From: Massilia timonae CCUG 45783
Lineage (GTDB): Bacteria > Pseudomonadota > Gammaproteobacteria > Burkholderiales > Burkholderiaceae_D
Reading direction: 5' to 3'
Assembly: GCF_000315425.1 (NCBI RefSeq)
Contig: NZ_JH992923.1
Span: forward strand, 124,365 to 188,364
Length of the DNA: 64,000 bases
In this document: positions 19,705-32,602 of the stretch, one piece after another
Layout: the number at the start of each line of letters is the position of its first letter
Numbering within the stretch: the stretch's first letter is position 1
Notes under the pieces: model-generated
What the model was told of the DNA's origin: nothing
What the model saw: only the letters and a program-made list of their open reading frames with translations
Database searches by the model: none
Translations under genes and position numbers: made by a program

Positions 19705-20582
19705 TGAACCGCCTCGTAACTCTTTTCGTCGCGGGCTTCATCGCACTGATGCTGCTGTCGTCCACGATCTTCGTCGTCGACCAGCGTCGCTTCGCGATCG
19801 TGTTCGCGCTCGGCCAGGTCAAGGAAGTGATTTCGACGCCGGGCCTGCACTTCAAGCTGCCGCCGCCGTTCCAGAACGTGATCTACCTGGACAAGCGCAT
19901 CCTGACGCTGGACACGCCCGACGCCGACCGCTTCATCACGGCCGAGAAGAAGAACATCCTGGTGGATGCCTTCATGAAATGGCGTATCGAAGATCCGCGC
20001 CTGTACTACGTCAGCTTCGGTGGTGACGAAAGCCGTGCGCGCGACCGCATGTCGCAGATCATCAAGGCGGCCCTGAACGATGAGATCACCAAGCGCACCG
20101 TGCGCGAAGTGATTTCCGGCGAGCGTGCCGCGGTGATGGCGGCGGTGCAGGCCAAGGTCGTGGCCGAGGCAAAGGAAATTGGCGTCGGCATCGTCGACGT
20201 GCGCCTCAAGCGCGTGGATTACATCGAGCAGATCAACAACTCGGTGTACGAACGCATGCGCGCCGAGCGCGTCCGCGTCGCCAACGAGCTGCGTTCGACC
20301 GGCGCCGCCGAGTCCGAGCAGATCCGCGCCGATGCTGACCGCCAGCGCACCGTGATCATCGCCGAAGCCTTCCGCGACGCCGAGAAGGTCAAGGGTGACG
20401 GCGACGCGAAGGCCTCGGCCATCTACGCCGAAGCTTTCGGCAAGAACCCGGAATTCGCCCGCTACTACCGTTCGCTCGAAGCCTACCGCGCCAGCTTCAA
20501 GGACCGCAGCGACGTGCTGGTGGTCGATCCGAACTCGGAGTTCTTCAAGTACTTCAAGCAGCCGGCGGCGTCGGGTCGCTGA
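19704..20582 (+). CDS. hflC: FtsH protease modulator HflC
   Basis: Partner of HflK in the FtsH-regulating complex. The 292-aa protein has an N-terminal transmembrane anchor (LFVAGFIALMLLSSTIFVV), SPFH domain (VDQRRFAIVFALGQVKEV) and the segment KRVDYIEQINNSVYERMRAE typical of HflC, followed by a coiled-coil with RADADRQRTVIIAEAFRDAE. It is complete and ends the hfq-hflX-hflK-hflC operon at a strong terminator. Confidence 0.97.
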   Translation: MNRLVTLFVAGFIALMLLSSTIFVVDQRRFAIVFALGQVKEVISTPGLHFKLPPPFQNVIYLDKRILTLDTPDADRFITAEKKNILVDAFMKWRIEDPRLYYVSFGGDESRARDRMSQIIKAALNDEITKRTVREVISGERAAVMAAVQAKVVAEAKEIGVGIVDVRLKRVDYIEQINNSVYERMRAERVRVANELRSTGAAESEQIRADADRQRTVIIAEAFRDAEKVKGDGDAKASAIYAEAFGKNPEFARYYRSLEAYRASFKDRSDVLVVDPNSEFFKYFKQPAASGR

Positions 20583-20608
20583 GCCGCGCTCCCAGGCCTT
20601 GCCCAGGA

Positions 20609-20638
20609 CGGGCTCCCGCACAACGGGAGCCCGTTTTT
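20609..20638 (+). terminator. Intrinsic terminator after hflC
   Basis: Perfect 10-bp stem cgggctcccg / cgggagcccg with loop cacaa, then TTTTT. It lies 26 bp after the hflC stop and closes the hfq operon. Confidence 0.95.
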
Positions 20639-20835
20639 CATGGGATTTGCCAGCTTGTATAGGCATCCGTGACGTGGCAGATTGTTAACCCGGCAAGGTG
20701 TCGAACCAGCATTCCCTGCCTCACCCGCGCGGTTTTCGGGTAAAATCACCGATTCGGCGTTCGCGCCATGCGTTGGCACGTCTATCGTCGTCCCTGCCAG
20801 TCGCAGCTAATTATCCCAACTCCCATCTGTTGCCC

Positions 20836-21990
20836 ATGCCGAACTGGCTATTGCCTGAGAATATTGCCGATGTCTTGCCGTCCGAAGCGCGCAAGATCGA
20901 GGAGCTGCGCCGCCTGATGCTCGATAACTTCCGGCTCTACGGCTACGAGCTCGTGATGCCGCCGCTGCTCGAATATACCGAGTCGCTGCTGGCAGGCGCC
21001 GGCGAAGATACCGACCTCAAGACCTTCAAGGTCATCGATCCGCTGTCGGGCCGCCTGCTCGGCCTGCGCGCCGACATGACCACGCAGGTGGCGCGCATCG
21101 ACGCGCACCTGCTGAACCGTGAATCGATCACCCGCCTGTGCTACGCCGGCAGCGTGCTGCACACCCGTCCGTCGGGCCTGCACGCCACCCGCGAGCCGGT
21201 GCAGATCGGCGCCGAGATCTACGGCCATGCCGGCCTGGAAGCCGACGCCGAGATCCAGGAACTGGCCCTCGGCTCGCTGGCCCTGGCCGGCTTCGCCAAC
21301 GTGCGCCTGGACCTGGCCCACGTCGGCGTGCTGCGCGCGCTGCTGAACGAAGACCCGGCCGCCAAGCGTGACGAAACCCAGATCTACTGCCTGCTGCGCG
21401 CCAAGGATGCGCCGGGTTTGGACGCCATCTCGACGAACTACTATCCGCAGACCCGCCAGGCGCTGCTGGCGCTGCCGCACCTGTACGGCGACGTCGAGGT
21501 GCTGGCCAAGGCGCGCGAACAGCTGCCGGCGCTGCCGGGCATACAGCGTGCGCTGGCCGAACTGGCCGCGCTGGCCGCCGGCGCCATCGGCCGCGCCGAG
21601 GTGGCGATCGACCTGGCCGACCTGCGCGGCTACCAGTACGAAAGCGGCGCCATGTTCGCACTGTACGTGCCGGGCCTGCCGAATGCGGTCGCCAGGGGCG
21701 GGCGCTACGATCACGTGGGCGAGGCCTTTGGACGCGCGCGTCCGGCGACCGGCTTCTCGCTCGACCTGCGCGAACTGGCCCGGCTGCTGCCGACGGCCGA
21801 GCGCAAGCATTCCATCCGCGCGCCGTGGGGCAATGCCCCCGAGCTGAAGGAAAAAATCGCTGACCTGCGCAAGGCAGGCGAAGTCGTGATCCAGAGCATG
21901 CCTGGTCACGACAATGTTCAGGACGAGTTCGAGTGCGACCGCGTGCTCGTCCTCGAAAACGGAAATTGGATTCTCAAAAACTTAGGTTAA
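20836..21990 (+). CDS. hisZ: ATP phosphoribosyltransferase regulatory subunit HisZ
   Basis: HisRS-like protein without charging activity that forms an octamer with short-form HisG in histidine synthesis. The start at 20836 ([20 protein letters not shown]) matches HisZ; a longer frame from 20698 crosses the probable promoter region (TAAAAT at 20744-20749). Class II motifs are degenerate: motif 2-like [22 protein letters not shown] keeps the fold. 384 aa, normal. Here it is next to purA, as usual in Burkholderiales, with a 3-bp gap. hisG is not in the window. Confidence 0.93.
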   Translation: MPNWLLPENIADVLPSEARKIEELRRLMLDNFRLYGYELVMPPLLEYTESLLAGAGEDTDLKTFKVIDPLSGRLLGLRADMTTQVARIDAHLLNRESITRLCYAGSVLHTRPSGLHATREPVQIGAEIYGHAGLEADAEIQELALGSLALAGFANVRLDLAHVGVLRALLNEDPAAKRDETQIYCLLRAKDAPGLDAISTNYYPQTRQALLALPHLYGDVEVLAKAREQLPALPGIQRALAELAALAAGAIGRAEVAIDLADLRGYQYESGAMFALYVPGLPNAVARGGRYDHVGEAFGRARPATGFSLDLRELARLLPTAERKHSIRAPWGNAPELKEKIADLRKAGEVVIQSMPGHDNVQDEFECDRVLVLENGNWILKNLG

Positions 21991-23310
<1,320 letters not shown>

Positions 23311-23334
23311 ACCAAGAAGAATCTGGAGTAGAAG

Positions 23335-23874
23335 ATGAATACCCCCGTATCGACCGACAAGGACCTGTGGGTCTCCTGGGATGAATACCACCGCCTGATC
23401 GAGCGCCTGGCGCTGCAGGTCTATGAATCGGGCTGGAAGTTCGATCAAGTGCTGTGCCTGGCGCGCGGCGGCGTGCGTCCTGGCGACGTGTTCTCGCGCA
23501 TCTTCGACGTGCCGCTGGCGATCCTGTCGACCAGCTCGTACCGCGAAGAAGCCGGCACCAAGCAGGGCGACCTGGACATCTCGAAGTACATGACCATGAC
23601 CAAGGGCCCGCTGGCCGGCCGCGTGCTGCTGGTCGACGACCTGGCCGATTCGGGCGTCACCCTGCGCAAGGTCAGCGAGCACCTGACCGAGAACTACAAG
23701 GATGTCACCGAAGTGAAATCGGCCGTCATCTGGGTCAAGGGCACGTCTTCGATCCGTCCTGATTACTACCTGGACGACCTGCCGCACAATCCGTGGATCC
23801 ACCAGCCGTTCGAAGAATATGACGGCCTGCGTCCGCATCAGCTGGCGGCGTGGTTGAAGAAGTTCGAGAAGTAA
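23335..23874 (+). CDS. Phosphoribosyltransferase family protein (xanthine/guanine type)
   Basis: A 179-aa type I phosphoribosyltransferase. The PRPP-binding motif is VLLVDDLADSGVTL (about 99-112), and the N-terminal CLARGGVRPGDVFSR resembles bacterial Gpt-type purine salvage enzymes; WVKGTSSIRPDYYLDDLP is also family-like. It probably salvages xanthine, guanine or hypoxanthine, in line with its position 24 bp after purA. The exact base cannot be told from the sequence. A perfect terminator follows. Confidence 0.85.
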   Translation: MNTPVSTDKDLWVSWDEYHRLIERLALQVYESGWKFDQVLCLARGGVRPGDVFSRIFDVPLAILSTSSYREEAGTKQGDLDISKYMTMTKGPLAGRVLLVDDLADSGVTLRKVSEHLTENYKDVTEVKSAVIWVKGTSSIRPDYYLDDLPHNPWIHQPFEEYDGLRPHQLAAWLKKFEK

Positions 23875-23900
23875 TACCGGTCCGCGCGATCGAATCGAAG

Positions 23901-23934
23901 CAGGGAAGGGTACAAGCCTTTCCCTGTTTTTTTT
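23901..23934 (+). terminator. Intrinsic terminator after purA-phosphoribosyltransferase
   Basis: Stem cagggaaggg / cctttccctg (one G-T-type mismatch), 6-nt loop, then eight T residues. It ends the hisZ-purA-phosphoribosyltransferase transcript. Confidence 0.93.
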
Positions 23935-24002
23935 CGTCGGCCGAGGTGGCGGCTGCTAATATTGCGCTGTTAACATTTCTGGCAACCCAACAATAACAAG
24001 CC

Positions 24003-24599
24003 ATGACCCAAAGCTTCTTCCAGACCTTCATTCTCCTCATCCTCGTCACCGACCCTTTTGGTAACGTCCCCCTGTTTGCTGCCGCCCTGAAAGACACCCC
24101 GATCGAGCGTCGCAACAAGATCGTAATCCGCGAATGCGGCATCGCCTTCCTGCTGTTGCTGGTGTTCATGTTCTTCGGCAAGCACTTCCTCGAGGCGCTG
24201 CACCTGAGCCCGGTCGCGCTGCGCATCGGCGGCGCCGTCATCCTCCTGATGATCGCGATCCGCATGATCTTCCCGCACCCCGACGGCGTGCTGGGCAAGA
24301 GCGAAGGCGGCGAGCCCTTCATCGTGCCGCTGGCGATTCCCGCGCTGGCCGGGCCGTCGGCGCTGGCCACCGTGCTGCTGTTCTCGTCGACCAGCTTCAC
24401 CGACACGATGGTGCACGTCGCCGCGCTGGCGGCGGTGGGCGTGGTCTGGCTGGCAGTGTTCCTGAGCGCCGAAAAGCTGCAGCAGAAACTCGGCCCGCAA
24501 GTCATGACCGCCTTCGAGCGCCTGATGGGCCTGATCCTGACGGCGATGTCCATCGAGATGCTGCTGGGTGGTATCCGGGAGTTCGTACAGAGCCTGTAA
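24003..24599 (+). CDS. MarC family integral membrane protein
   Basis: A 198-aa membrane protein with six hydrophobic segments of the MarC/YchE/YhgN family (FILLILVTDPFGNVPLF near the start, VPLAIPALAGPSALATVLLF in the middle). Function of the family is not established; despite the name, E. coli MarC is not a proven resistance determinant. It has its own upstream region after the phosphoribosyltransferase terminator. Confidence 0.9.
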   Translation: MTQSFFQTFILLILVTDPFGNVPLFAAALKDTPIERRNKIVIRECGIAFLLLLVFMFFGKHFLEALHLSPVALRIGGAVILLMIAIRMIFPHPDGVLGKSEGGEPFIVPLAIPALAGPSALATVLLFSSTSFTDTMVHVAALAAVGVVWLAVFLSAEKLQQKLGPQVMTAFERLMGLILTAMSIEMLLGGIREFVQSL

Positions 24600-24703
24600 G
24601 CGGACGGCGGGCGGCAATGGATCCCCTGCCGCATTGACTCCCATCAGATCGTCCTTGCGGCAATCAATCATCGTTTACTCTGGTCTGCTCAGAGGAGGTC
24701 TCG

Positions 24704-25336
24704 ATGAACGCTGTAATGCGCCTTGCCGCCGCAATCCTGCTTGCGGTGGCAGTCGCCGTGCCGGCAAGCGCCAATATTGTCCGCGACGGCGATTTTGAAC
24801 TGAACGATGGCAGTTGGGAACTCACCGAAGGCTGGTTTCTGGGAGACGCCGGCCGCGGCGCGAGCAGCGGCGTCAACTCGCTCAGTACCGGCTGCTTCGG
24901 TCCCGAGTTTTCCTGCTTTGCTACCCAAGCCCTGCCGACGACGACCGGCCAGCGCTACGACCTGAGCTTCTGGCTGTATGCGGACGGCGTGATCGGCCCG
25001 GATGGCTTTCCGATATTTCAGTTTGACAATGGAATCAGGGTGATGTTCGGAGACGCGATCGCGACGACCATCTACAATTTCCCGACCACGAACACGTCCA
25101 CCGATATCGGGACGGGCGGCCCGTCCACGCAAATCATCGTCCGCAACCTGCTGGCGACATCGGCATCGACCATCCTGCAATTGTCCGGCTACCACGACCC
25201 TTCGGGGATCTTCTTCGACGACATCTCGGTCGAGCTGGCGGTCAGCCAGATCCCCGAGCCCGGAACCTTGTCGCTGTTCGGCATGGCGCTCGGCTGTCTT
25301 GGCCTGAGCAGGTGGCGGCGCGCACGCGCTGCCTGA
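24704..25336 (+). CDS. PEP-CTERM sorting domain exported protein
   Basis: A 210-aa exported protein: signal peptide (cleavage likely after VPASA), a beta-rich domain starting NIVRDGDFELNDGSWELTEG like carbohydrate-binding DUF642-type modules, and a C-terminal PEP-CTERM signal (IPEPGTLSLFGMALGCLGL followed by RWRRARAA). PEP-CTERM proteins are processed by exosortase EpsH/XrtA and are often tied to exopolysaccharide. AGAGGAGG at 24691-24698 decides the start. The exosortase is not in this window. It lies alone between MarC and a hybrid kinase. Confidence 0.88.
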   Translation: MNAVMRLAAAILLAVAVAVPASANIVRDGDFELNDGSWELTEGWFLGDAGRGASSGVNSLSTGCFGPEFSCFATQALPTTTGQRYDLSFWLYADGVIGPDGFPIFQFDNGIRVMFGDAIATTIYNFPTTNTSTDIGTGGPSTQIIVRNLLATSASTILQLSGYHDPSGIFFDDISVELAVSQIPEPGTLSLFGMALGCLGLSRWRRARAA

Positions 25337-25433
25337 GCCGCAAGCAGCCTGTTCCGGGCATCCGTGCGGGAGTCGTTGCCCCAAATCTGGCACACTGCAG
25401 TCGCGCAGATTGCGCGCGACTCCCGGACCATGA

Positions 25434-27440
<2,007 letters not shown>

Positions 27441-27456
27441 GGTTGGCAGCGGCGCT

Positions 27457-27527
27457 GCCGACGCGGTGATCGTTGGCGGCGAGGTCATCCGGCCAGGAAA
27501 GGAACCGGTAACCATCACCGCGTCGGC
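27457..27527. repeat. 14-bp perfect inverted repeat between hybrid kinase and uvrB
   Basis: Arms gccgacgcggtgat (27457-27470) and atcaccgcgtcggc (27514-27527) flank 43 bp. It sits between convergent genes and could form a hairpin that blocks read-through in both directions, but there is no T-run. Confidence 0.65.
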
Positions 27528-27585
27528 GGCGAAGCGCGGGGCCGCCGAGGCCAGCCCCACCCTGCACCCTGGTTACGCAGCCGCG

Positions 27586-29682
27586 TTACTTGCCCAACAT
27601 CGACACCACGTTATCCGCCCCCGGCGCGCCAAACGCCTGCTGCTTGAGCACATGCAGCTGGTCGCGCACCTGCGCCGCCTTCTCGAACTCGAGGTTCTTG
27701 GCATGGTCAACCATGAGCTTCTCGAGGCGCTTGATCTCCTTGCTGATCTGCTTCTCGCTCATCGACTCGACCTTGGCCGTCGCCGCATCCTCGTGCACGC
27801 CCTCGACCATGGCCTTCTGCGCGGCGCTGCTGTACACGCCGTCGATCATTTCCTTGATCTTCTTCTGCACACCCTTCGGCGTGATGCCATTGGCCTCGTT
27901 GAAGGCGATCTGCTTCGCGCGGCGGCGCTCGGTCTCGTCGATCGCGCGTCGCATCGAATCGGTGATCTGGTCGCCGTACAGGATCGCCACGCCGTTGAGG
28001 TTACGCGCGGCGCGGCCGATGGTCTGGATCAGCGAACGCTCGGAACGCAGGAAGCCCTCTTTATCCGCATCGAGCACCGCCACCAGCGACACTTCAGGCA
28101 AGTCCAGGCCCTCGCGCAGCAGGTTGATCCCGACCAGCACGTCGAAGGTGCCCAGGCGCAGGTCGCGCAGGATTTCCACGCGCTCGACCGTGTCGATGTC
28201 GCTGTGCAGGTAACGCACCTTGATGCCGTGGTCGCCCAGGTATTCGGTGAGCTGCTCGGCCATGCGCTTGGTCAGCGTGGTGACCAGCACGCGCTCGTCC
28301 TTGGCGATGCGGTCGTTGATCTCGCTCATCAGGTCGTCGACCTGCGACAGGGCAGGGCGCACGATGATCTGCGGATCGACCAGGCCGGTGGGGCGCACCA
28401 CCTGCTCGACCACGTTGTCGGCGCGCTGCTGCTCGTATTCGGCCGGCGTGGCCGAGACGAAGATCGTCTGGCGCGCCTTGCCCTCGAACTCCTGGAATTT
28501 CAAGGGCCGGTTGTCGAGCGCCGACGGCAGGCGGAAACCATAGTCGACCAGGTTGGTCTTGCGCGAACGGTCGCCGTTGTACATCGCGTTGAGCTGGCCG
28601 ATCATCACGTGCGACTCGTCCATGAACATCAGCGCGTCTTTCGGCAGATAGTCGATCAGCGTCGGCGGCGGCTCGCCCGGCATCGCGCCGGACAGGTGGC
28701 GCGAGTAGTTCTCGATGCCCTTGGTAAAACCGATCTCGGCCAGCATCTCGAGGTCGAAGCGGGTGCGCTGTTCGAGGCGCTGTTCTTCGATGAGTTTATT
28801 TTGCTGGCGGAATTCCTCGAGGCGGTCGCGCAGCTCGGCCTTGATCGACTCGACCGCGCGCAGCACGGTGGAACGCGGCGTGACGTAGTGCGAGCCCGGA
28901 TACACGGTAAAGCGCGGGATCTTCTGGCGCACGCGGCCCGTCAGCGGGTCGAACAGCTGCAGCGATTCGATCTCGTCGTCGAACATCTCGACGCGGATCG
29001 CCAGCTCGGCGTGCTCGGCCGGGAAGATGTCGATGGTGTCGCCGCGCACACGGAAGCTGCCGCGCGAGAAATCCATCTCGTTGCGGGTGTACTGCATCTG
29101 GATCAGGCGCGCGATGATGTCGCGCTGCGCCACCTTGTCCTTGTGGCGCAGGGTCAGGATCATCTTGTGGTATTCGTTCGGATTACCGATACCGTAGATT
29201 GCCGACACGGTGGCCACGATGACCACGTCGCGCCGTTCCATCAGCGACTTGGTGCACGACAGGCGCATCTGCTCGATGTGCTCGTTGATCGACGAGTCCT
29301 TTTCGATGAACAGGTCGCGCTGCGGCACATAGGCTTCGGGCTGGTAGTAATCGTAGTAGGAGACGAAATACTCGACCGCGTTCTGCGGGAAGAATTCGCG
29401 GAACTCCGAATACAGCTGGGCCGCCAGCGTCTTGTTCGGCGCGAACACGATCGCCGGCCTGCCAGCGCGCGCGATCACGTTGGCCATCGTATAGGTCTTG
29501 CCCGAGCCCGTCACGCCGAGCAGCGTCTGGTAGGACAGGCCGTCGTTGATGCCTTCGACCAGGCCCTCGATCGCGGTCGGCTGGTCGCCGGCCGGCGGGA
29601 AGGGCTGGTGCAGCTTGAACGGCGAATCGGGGAAGGTGAGGACCGTCGGTTCGGGTGAAGTTGCGATGGATAAATCAGCCAT
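27586..29682 (-). CDS. uvrB: UvrABC excision nuclease subunit B
   Basis: Damage-verification helicase of nucleotide excision repair. The 698-aa protein has Walker A GVTGSGKT, the beta-hairpin region [33 protein letters not shown] with the DExH motif, helicase motif V/VI ([20 protein letters not shown] and QTIGRAARN), and the C-terminal UvrC-binding coiled coil ([23 protein letters not shown]). Complete. It diverges from the aminotransferase gene across a 107-bp promoter region. Confidence 0.98.
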   Translation of the reverse strand: MADLSIATSPEPTVLTFPDSPFKLHQPFPPAGDQPTAIEGLVEGINDGLSYQTLLGVTGSGKTYTMANVIARAGRPAIVFAPNKTLAAQLYSEFREFFPQNAVEYFVSYYDYYQPEAYVPQRDLFIEKDSSINEHIEQMRLSCTKSLMERRDVVIVATVSAIYGIGNPNEYHKMILTLRHKDKVAQRDIIARLIQMQYTRNEMDFSRGSFRVRGDTIDIFPAEHAELAIRVEMFDDEIESLQLFDPLTGRVRQKIPRFTVYPGSHYVTPRSTVLRAVESIKAELRDRLEEFRQQNKLIEEQRLEQRTRFDLEMLAEIGFTKGIENYSRHLSGAMPGEPPPTLIDYLPKDALMFMDESHVMIGQLNAMYNGDRSRKTNLVDYGFRLPSALDNRPLKFQEFEGKARQTIFVSATPAEYEQQRADNVVEQVVRPTGLVDPQIIVRPALSQVDDLMSEINDRIAKDERVLVTTLTKRMAEQLTEYLGDHGIKVRYLHSDIDTVERVEILRDLRLGTFDVLVGINLLREGLDLPEVSLVAVLDADKEGFLRSERSLIQTIGRAARNLNGVAILYGDQITDSMRRAIDETERRRAKQIAFNEANGITPKGVQKKIKEMIDGVYSSAAQKAMVEGVHEDAATAKVESMSEKQISKEIKRLEKLMVDHAKNLEFEKAAQVRDQLHVLKQQAFGAPGADNVVSMLGK

Positions 29683-29789
29683 ACTTACAGACCTTTGTTA
29701 GAATGAGAATCCGCTCGCGGCCTTTCAATACAAGGGCCGCTGTCTATACAACCGCTGTCAACCCAGCCGAAACAACTGAGTTTATCACG

Positions 29790-31001
29790 ATGACTTCCAC
29801 TGCCTCCGCCAGCCTTTTTGGCGCCATTGAGATGGCCCCGCGCGACCCGATCCTGGGTATTACCGAAGCCTTCAATGCCGACACCAATCCCGCCAAGATC
29901 AATCTTGGAGTAGGCGTCTATTATGACAATAACGGCAAGGTGCCACTGTTGGAGTGCGTACAGAAAGCGGAAGCGAAACTGATGGAGCAGCCTGCGCCGC
30001 GCACCTACCTGCCGATCGACGGCCTGGCGGCTTACGACAAGGCCGTGCAAGAACTGGTATTTGGTGCCGACAGCGCGGTAATTCAAGAGAAGCGTGCGAT
30101 CACCGTGCAAGCCCTGGGCGGCACCGGCGCGCTCAAGATCGGCGCCGACTTCCTCAAGCGCTTCCTGCCGCACGCCGACGTCTACATCAGCGATCCGAGC
30201 TGGGAAAACCACCGCGCGCTGTTCGAGAGCGCCGGCTTCACCGTCCACAACTACGCCTACTACGACCCTGCTACGCGTGGCGTGAACTTCGACGGCATGC
30301 TGGCCGCGCTGAAGGCGATGCCGGCCGGCTCGATCGTCGTGCTGCACGCCTGCTGCCACAACCCGACCGGCGCCGACCTGTCGCAAGCGCAGTGGGACGA
30401 GGTGATCGCCGCCGTACAGGCGGGCGGCCTGGTGCCGTTCCTGGACATGGCCTACCAGGGCTTCGCCAACGGCATCGACGAAGACGGCGCCGTCGTGCGC
30501 CGCTTCGCCGCGACCGGCATGCCGCTCTTGGTGTCGAACTCGTTCTCGAAGTCGTTCTCGCTGTACGGCGAGCGCGTCGGCGCGCTGTCGATCGTCGCCA
30601 CCAGCGGTGAGGAGGCGGCCCGCGTGCTGTCGCAACTGAAGCGCGTGGTGCGCACCAACTACTCGAACCCGCCGACCCATGGCGGCAAGGTCGTCGCCAC
30701 CGTCCTGTCGAACCCCGAGCTGCGCAAGCTGTGGGAAGAAGAGCTGGCCGGCATGCGCGTGCGCATCCGCGAAATGCGCGGCGCGATGGTCGAGAAGCTC
30801 AAGGCCAAGGCCCCGGGCCACGACTTCGAATTCGTGCGCCAGCAGGTCGGCATGTTCTCGTATTCGGGCCTGACCAAGGAACAAGTGGGCAAGCTGCGCG
30901 ACGAGTCGATCTACGCCGTGGACACCGGCCGCATCTGCGTCGCCGCGCTGAACTCGACCAATATCGATCGCGTCGTTGACGCGGTTGCCAAAGTTCTCTA
31001 A
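29790..31001 (+). CDS. Aromatic/aspartate aminotransferase (class I, PLP)
   Basis: A 403-aa PLP-dependent class I aminotransferase of the TyrB/AspC group, moving the amino group between aspartate or aromatic amino acids and 2-oxoglutarate. It begins MTSTASASLFGAIEMAPRDP; conserved parts are NLGVGVYYDNNGKVPLLECV, HACCHNPTGADLS, and SNSFSKSFSLYGERVGAL with the PLP-binding Lys. The start at 29790 fits the family; the frame extends upstream only across the uvrB/aminotransferase promoter region. Substrate choice between aspartate and aromatic amino acids cannot be settled here. Confidence 0.93.
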   Translation: MTSTASASLFGAIEMAPRDPILGITEAFNADTNPAKINLGVGVYYDNNGKVPLLECVQKAEAKLMEQPAPRTYLPIDGLAAYDKAVQELVFGADSAVIQEKRAITVQALGGTGALKIGADFLKRFLPHADVYISDPSWENHRALFESAGFTVHNYAYYDPATRGVNFDGMLAALKAMPAGSIVVLHACCHNPTGADLSQAQWDEVIAAVQAGGLVPFLDMAYQGFANGIDEDGAVVRRFAATGMPLLVSNSFSKSFSLYGERVGALSIVATSGEEAARVLSQLKRVVRTNYSNPPTHGGKVVATVLSNPELRKLWEEELAGMRVRIREMRGAMVEKLKAKAPGHDFEFVRQQVGMFSYSGLTKEQVGKLRDESIYAVDTGRICVAALNSTNIDRVVDAVAKVL

Positions 31002-31073
31002 AATCCCGGCTCTCCGCAAGCGTTACGGCGTGTGCGGAGAGCAGCAGGAGTGGCGCTTGCGATCTGGGCAAAT

Positions 31074-31103
31074 TTGACAGAAACGTTTCAGCAGCCATAT
31101 AAT
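31074..31103 (+). promoter_or_regulatory. Sigma-70 promoter of tRNA-Asn copy 1
   Basis: TTGACA at 31074-31079 and TATAAT at 31098-31103 are both perfect consensus, 18 bp apart, ending 12 bp before the tRNA. Confidence 0.92.
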
Positions 31104-31115
31104 GCAAGCATCAAT

Positions 31116-31191
31116 TCCCTGATAGCTCAGTCGGTAGAGCGACGGACTGTTAATCCGCAGGTCCCTGGTTCGAGTCCAGGTCGGGGAGCCA
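31116..31191 (+). tRNA. tRNA-Asn (GTT), copy 1
   Basis: 76 nt with an encoded CCA end. The acceptor stem TCCCTGA / TCGGGGA pairs fully (one T-G), the anticodon loop CTGTTAA gives anticodon GTT, and the T loop is TTCGAGT. Identical to two further copies at 32103 and 34545. Confidence 0.98.
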
Positions 31192-31199
31192 GAATACTG

Positions 31200-31229
31200 A
31201 AAAGGCCGCGTCGTGAGATGCGGCCTTTT
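31200..31229 (+). terminator. Intrinsic terminator after tRNA-Asn copy 1
   Basis: Stem aaggccgc / gcggcctt with a ~10-nt loop and TTTTT. Confidence 0.88.
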
Positions 31230-31277
31230 TGCTTTGCGGCGCGTGCCAAGGCGTCGCTGGTCACAGGAGATTCTTGC

Positions 31278-32036
31278 GTGAAGCAATTGCCGAACAGCCA
31301 TGCTACCCTGATCGAAGGGCAGATGTTCCGCTTGATGAAGTCGGGGCAGGGCAAGCCGTCGATCGTGCTGATCAATGGCGCGGGCGGCCCGCTCGACGGC
31401 TGGTACAAGCTGTATCCCGAGATCGAGCAATTGGGCACGGTGTTCGCCTACGACCGGCCCGGCGTCGGCGGCAGTCCCAAGCCGCGCGAGGCGCAGTATG
31501 GCGAGACCGTGGTCGCTCAGCTGCGCCTGCTGCTGCAGGCGGCCGGCGTCGAGCCGCCGTTCGTGCTGGTCGGCCATTCCTTCGGCGGCCTGCACGCCAA
31601 CCTGTTCGCGCGCGCCTTCGCCGACGAAGTGGCCGGTGTATTGTTCCTGGAAGCCACCGCACCTAGCGACGTCACCACGCTCAAGCAATTCCAGTCGCCG
31701 CTGCAGCGCGGCTTCATCAAGCTGCTCGACCGCATCTCGCCGCGCGACCAGTTCGACGAGATCCGGAACGAACTCGAGACCGTGAAGGATATCCAGGAGG
31801 CGCCGGCGTTTCCTCCGGTGCCGGTGACGGTGTTGTCCGGCACGAAGCGCCTGCCGCGCTGGATGGTGCCGGCCGCCCTGGTGCGCGAGCGCGAGCGCAC
31901 CCAGCTGGGACTGGCGGCGCTGTCGCCGCTGGGCGAGCGGATTGAGGCCAAGCGCAGCGCCCACTTCCCGCAACTGACCGAGCCGGACGTGGTGCTGGAC
32001 GCCTTGAAGCGCCTGGTTGCGCGGGCGACAGTCTAG
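31278..32036 (+). CDS. Alpha/beta hydrolase
   Basis: A 252-aa alpha/beta-hydrolase-fold protein starting at GTG 31278, with AGGAG 8 bp upstream; an ATG at 31323 is an alternative. The nucleophile elbow is VGHSFGGLHANL, the oxyanion region INGAGGPLDGWYKL, and a late HFPQLTEPDVV holds the probable catalytic His. The YDRPGVGGS segment is typical of epoxide hydrolase/proline iminopeptidase-like members. No signal peptide. It lies between two tRNA-Asn genes, so it may be cargo at a tRNA site. Substrate unknown. Confidence 0.8.
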   Translation: MKQLPNSHATLIEGQMFRLMKSGQGKPSIVLINGAGGPLDGWYKLYPEIEQLGTVFAYDRPGVGGSPKPREAQYGETVVAQLRLLLQAAGVEPPFVLVGHSFGGLHANLFARAFADEVAGVLFLEATAPSDVTTLKQFQSPLQRGFIKLLDRISPRDQFDEIRNELETVKDIQEAPAFPPVPVTVLSGTKRLPRWMVPAALVRERERTQLGLAALSPLGERIEAKRSAHFPQLTEPDVVLDALKRLVARATV

Positions 32037-32063
32037 TTTCCCGTTTTTTCGTCGTGTGAACAC

Positions 32064-32091
32064 TTGCGAAATCGAAATCAGCAGGTATAAT
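32064..32091 (+). promoter_or_regulatory. Sigma-70 promoter of tRNA-Asn copy 2
   Basis: TTGCGA at 32064-32069 and perfect TATAAT at 32086-32091, 16-bp spacing, ending 11 bp before the tRNA. Confidence 0.85.
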
Positions 32092-32102
32092 GCGGCCTCC
32101 TT

Positions 32103-32178
32103 TCCCTGATAGCTCAGTCGGTAGAGCGACGGACTGTTAATCCGCAGGTCCCTGGTTCGAGTCCAGGTCGGGGAGCCA
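32103..32178 (+). tRNA. tRNA-Asn (GTT), copy 2
   Basis: 76 nt, identical to copy 1, with its own promoter. Its terminator is the same as the one following the decayed tRNA at 53126. Confidence 0.98.
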
Positions 32179-32187
32179 GAATTGAGA

Positions 32188-32216
32188 AGGGCCGCATGCG
32201 AATGCGGCCCTTTTTG
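32188..32216 (+). terminator. Intrinsic terminator after tRNA-Asn copy 2
   Basis: Stem agggccgcat / atgcggccct with loop gcga, then TTTTT. Confidence 0.92.
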
Positions 32217-32223
32217 TATTTGG

Positions 32224-32601
32224 CTAGCAGATTGATCCACGCATGCTCTTGCCCGTTCGCAGATTGATGCCGAAATGGCAGACGTAGGGCGAAGCTCGAT
32301 CCCCCTTGTCATGGACGCAGTCAAGATCGCCTTTCTCGCGCACGCGTATGTCGGCCGACGCCCCGCATGCGTCTTTCAAGTCCGGTCCGATTGAGTCGAA
32401 CAAGACTTTCGCCATGTCGCCCTGGATGGAAAGTGCGGCTTTGTGATCGCTCGATGTCGGCGCCGCTTCTTCGCCGAGGTCGCCAGAATAGATGAGGTAA
32501 CTGCCCTTGAAATCGCTGTATGTGCCGTCCCATGGTTTTGCGGCAAAAGCGACCGAGCATAAGCCGGCGATGCAGAGGATGGCGGCTATTGGCATTCTCA
32601 T
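32224..32601 (-). CDS. Small exported protein, candidate immunity partner
   Basis: A 125-aa protein of unrecognised family. The first ~20 residues are a clear signal peptide (hydrophobic core AAILCIAGLCSVAFA), followed by a soluble domain with four Cys residues in its second half. GAGAGG before the start is a plausible ribosome site. It begins one base after the stop of the peptidoglycan-peptidase-like gene and so is coupled to it. A short periplasmic protein directly after a cell-wall enzyme lacking a signal peptide fits the immunity half of a T6SS amidase/peptidase pair; that role is inference. Confidence 0.6.
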   Translation of the reverse strand: MRMPIAAILCIAGLCSVAFAAKPWDGTYSDFKGSYLIYSGDLGEEAAPTSSDHKAALSIQGDMAKVLFDSIGPDLKDACGASADIRVREKGDLDCVHDKGDRASPYVCHFGINLRTGKSMRGSIC

Positions 32602-32602
32602 T

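Noticed and set aside
27466..29658. 730-codon open frame antisense to uvrB
   Set aside because: Mirror of the uvrB codon bias; low-complexity His/Arg/Leu content and no recognisable domain.
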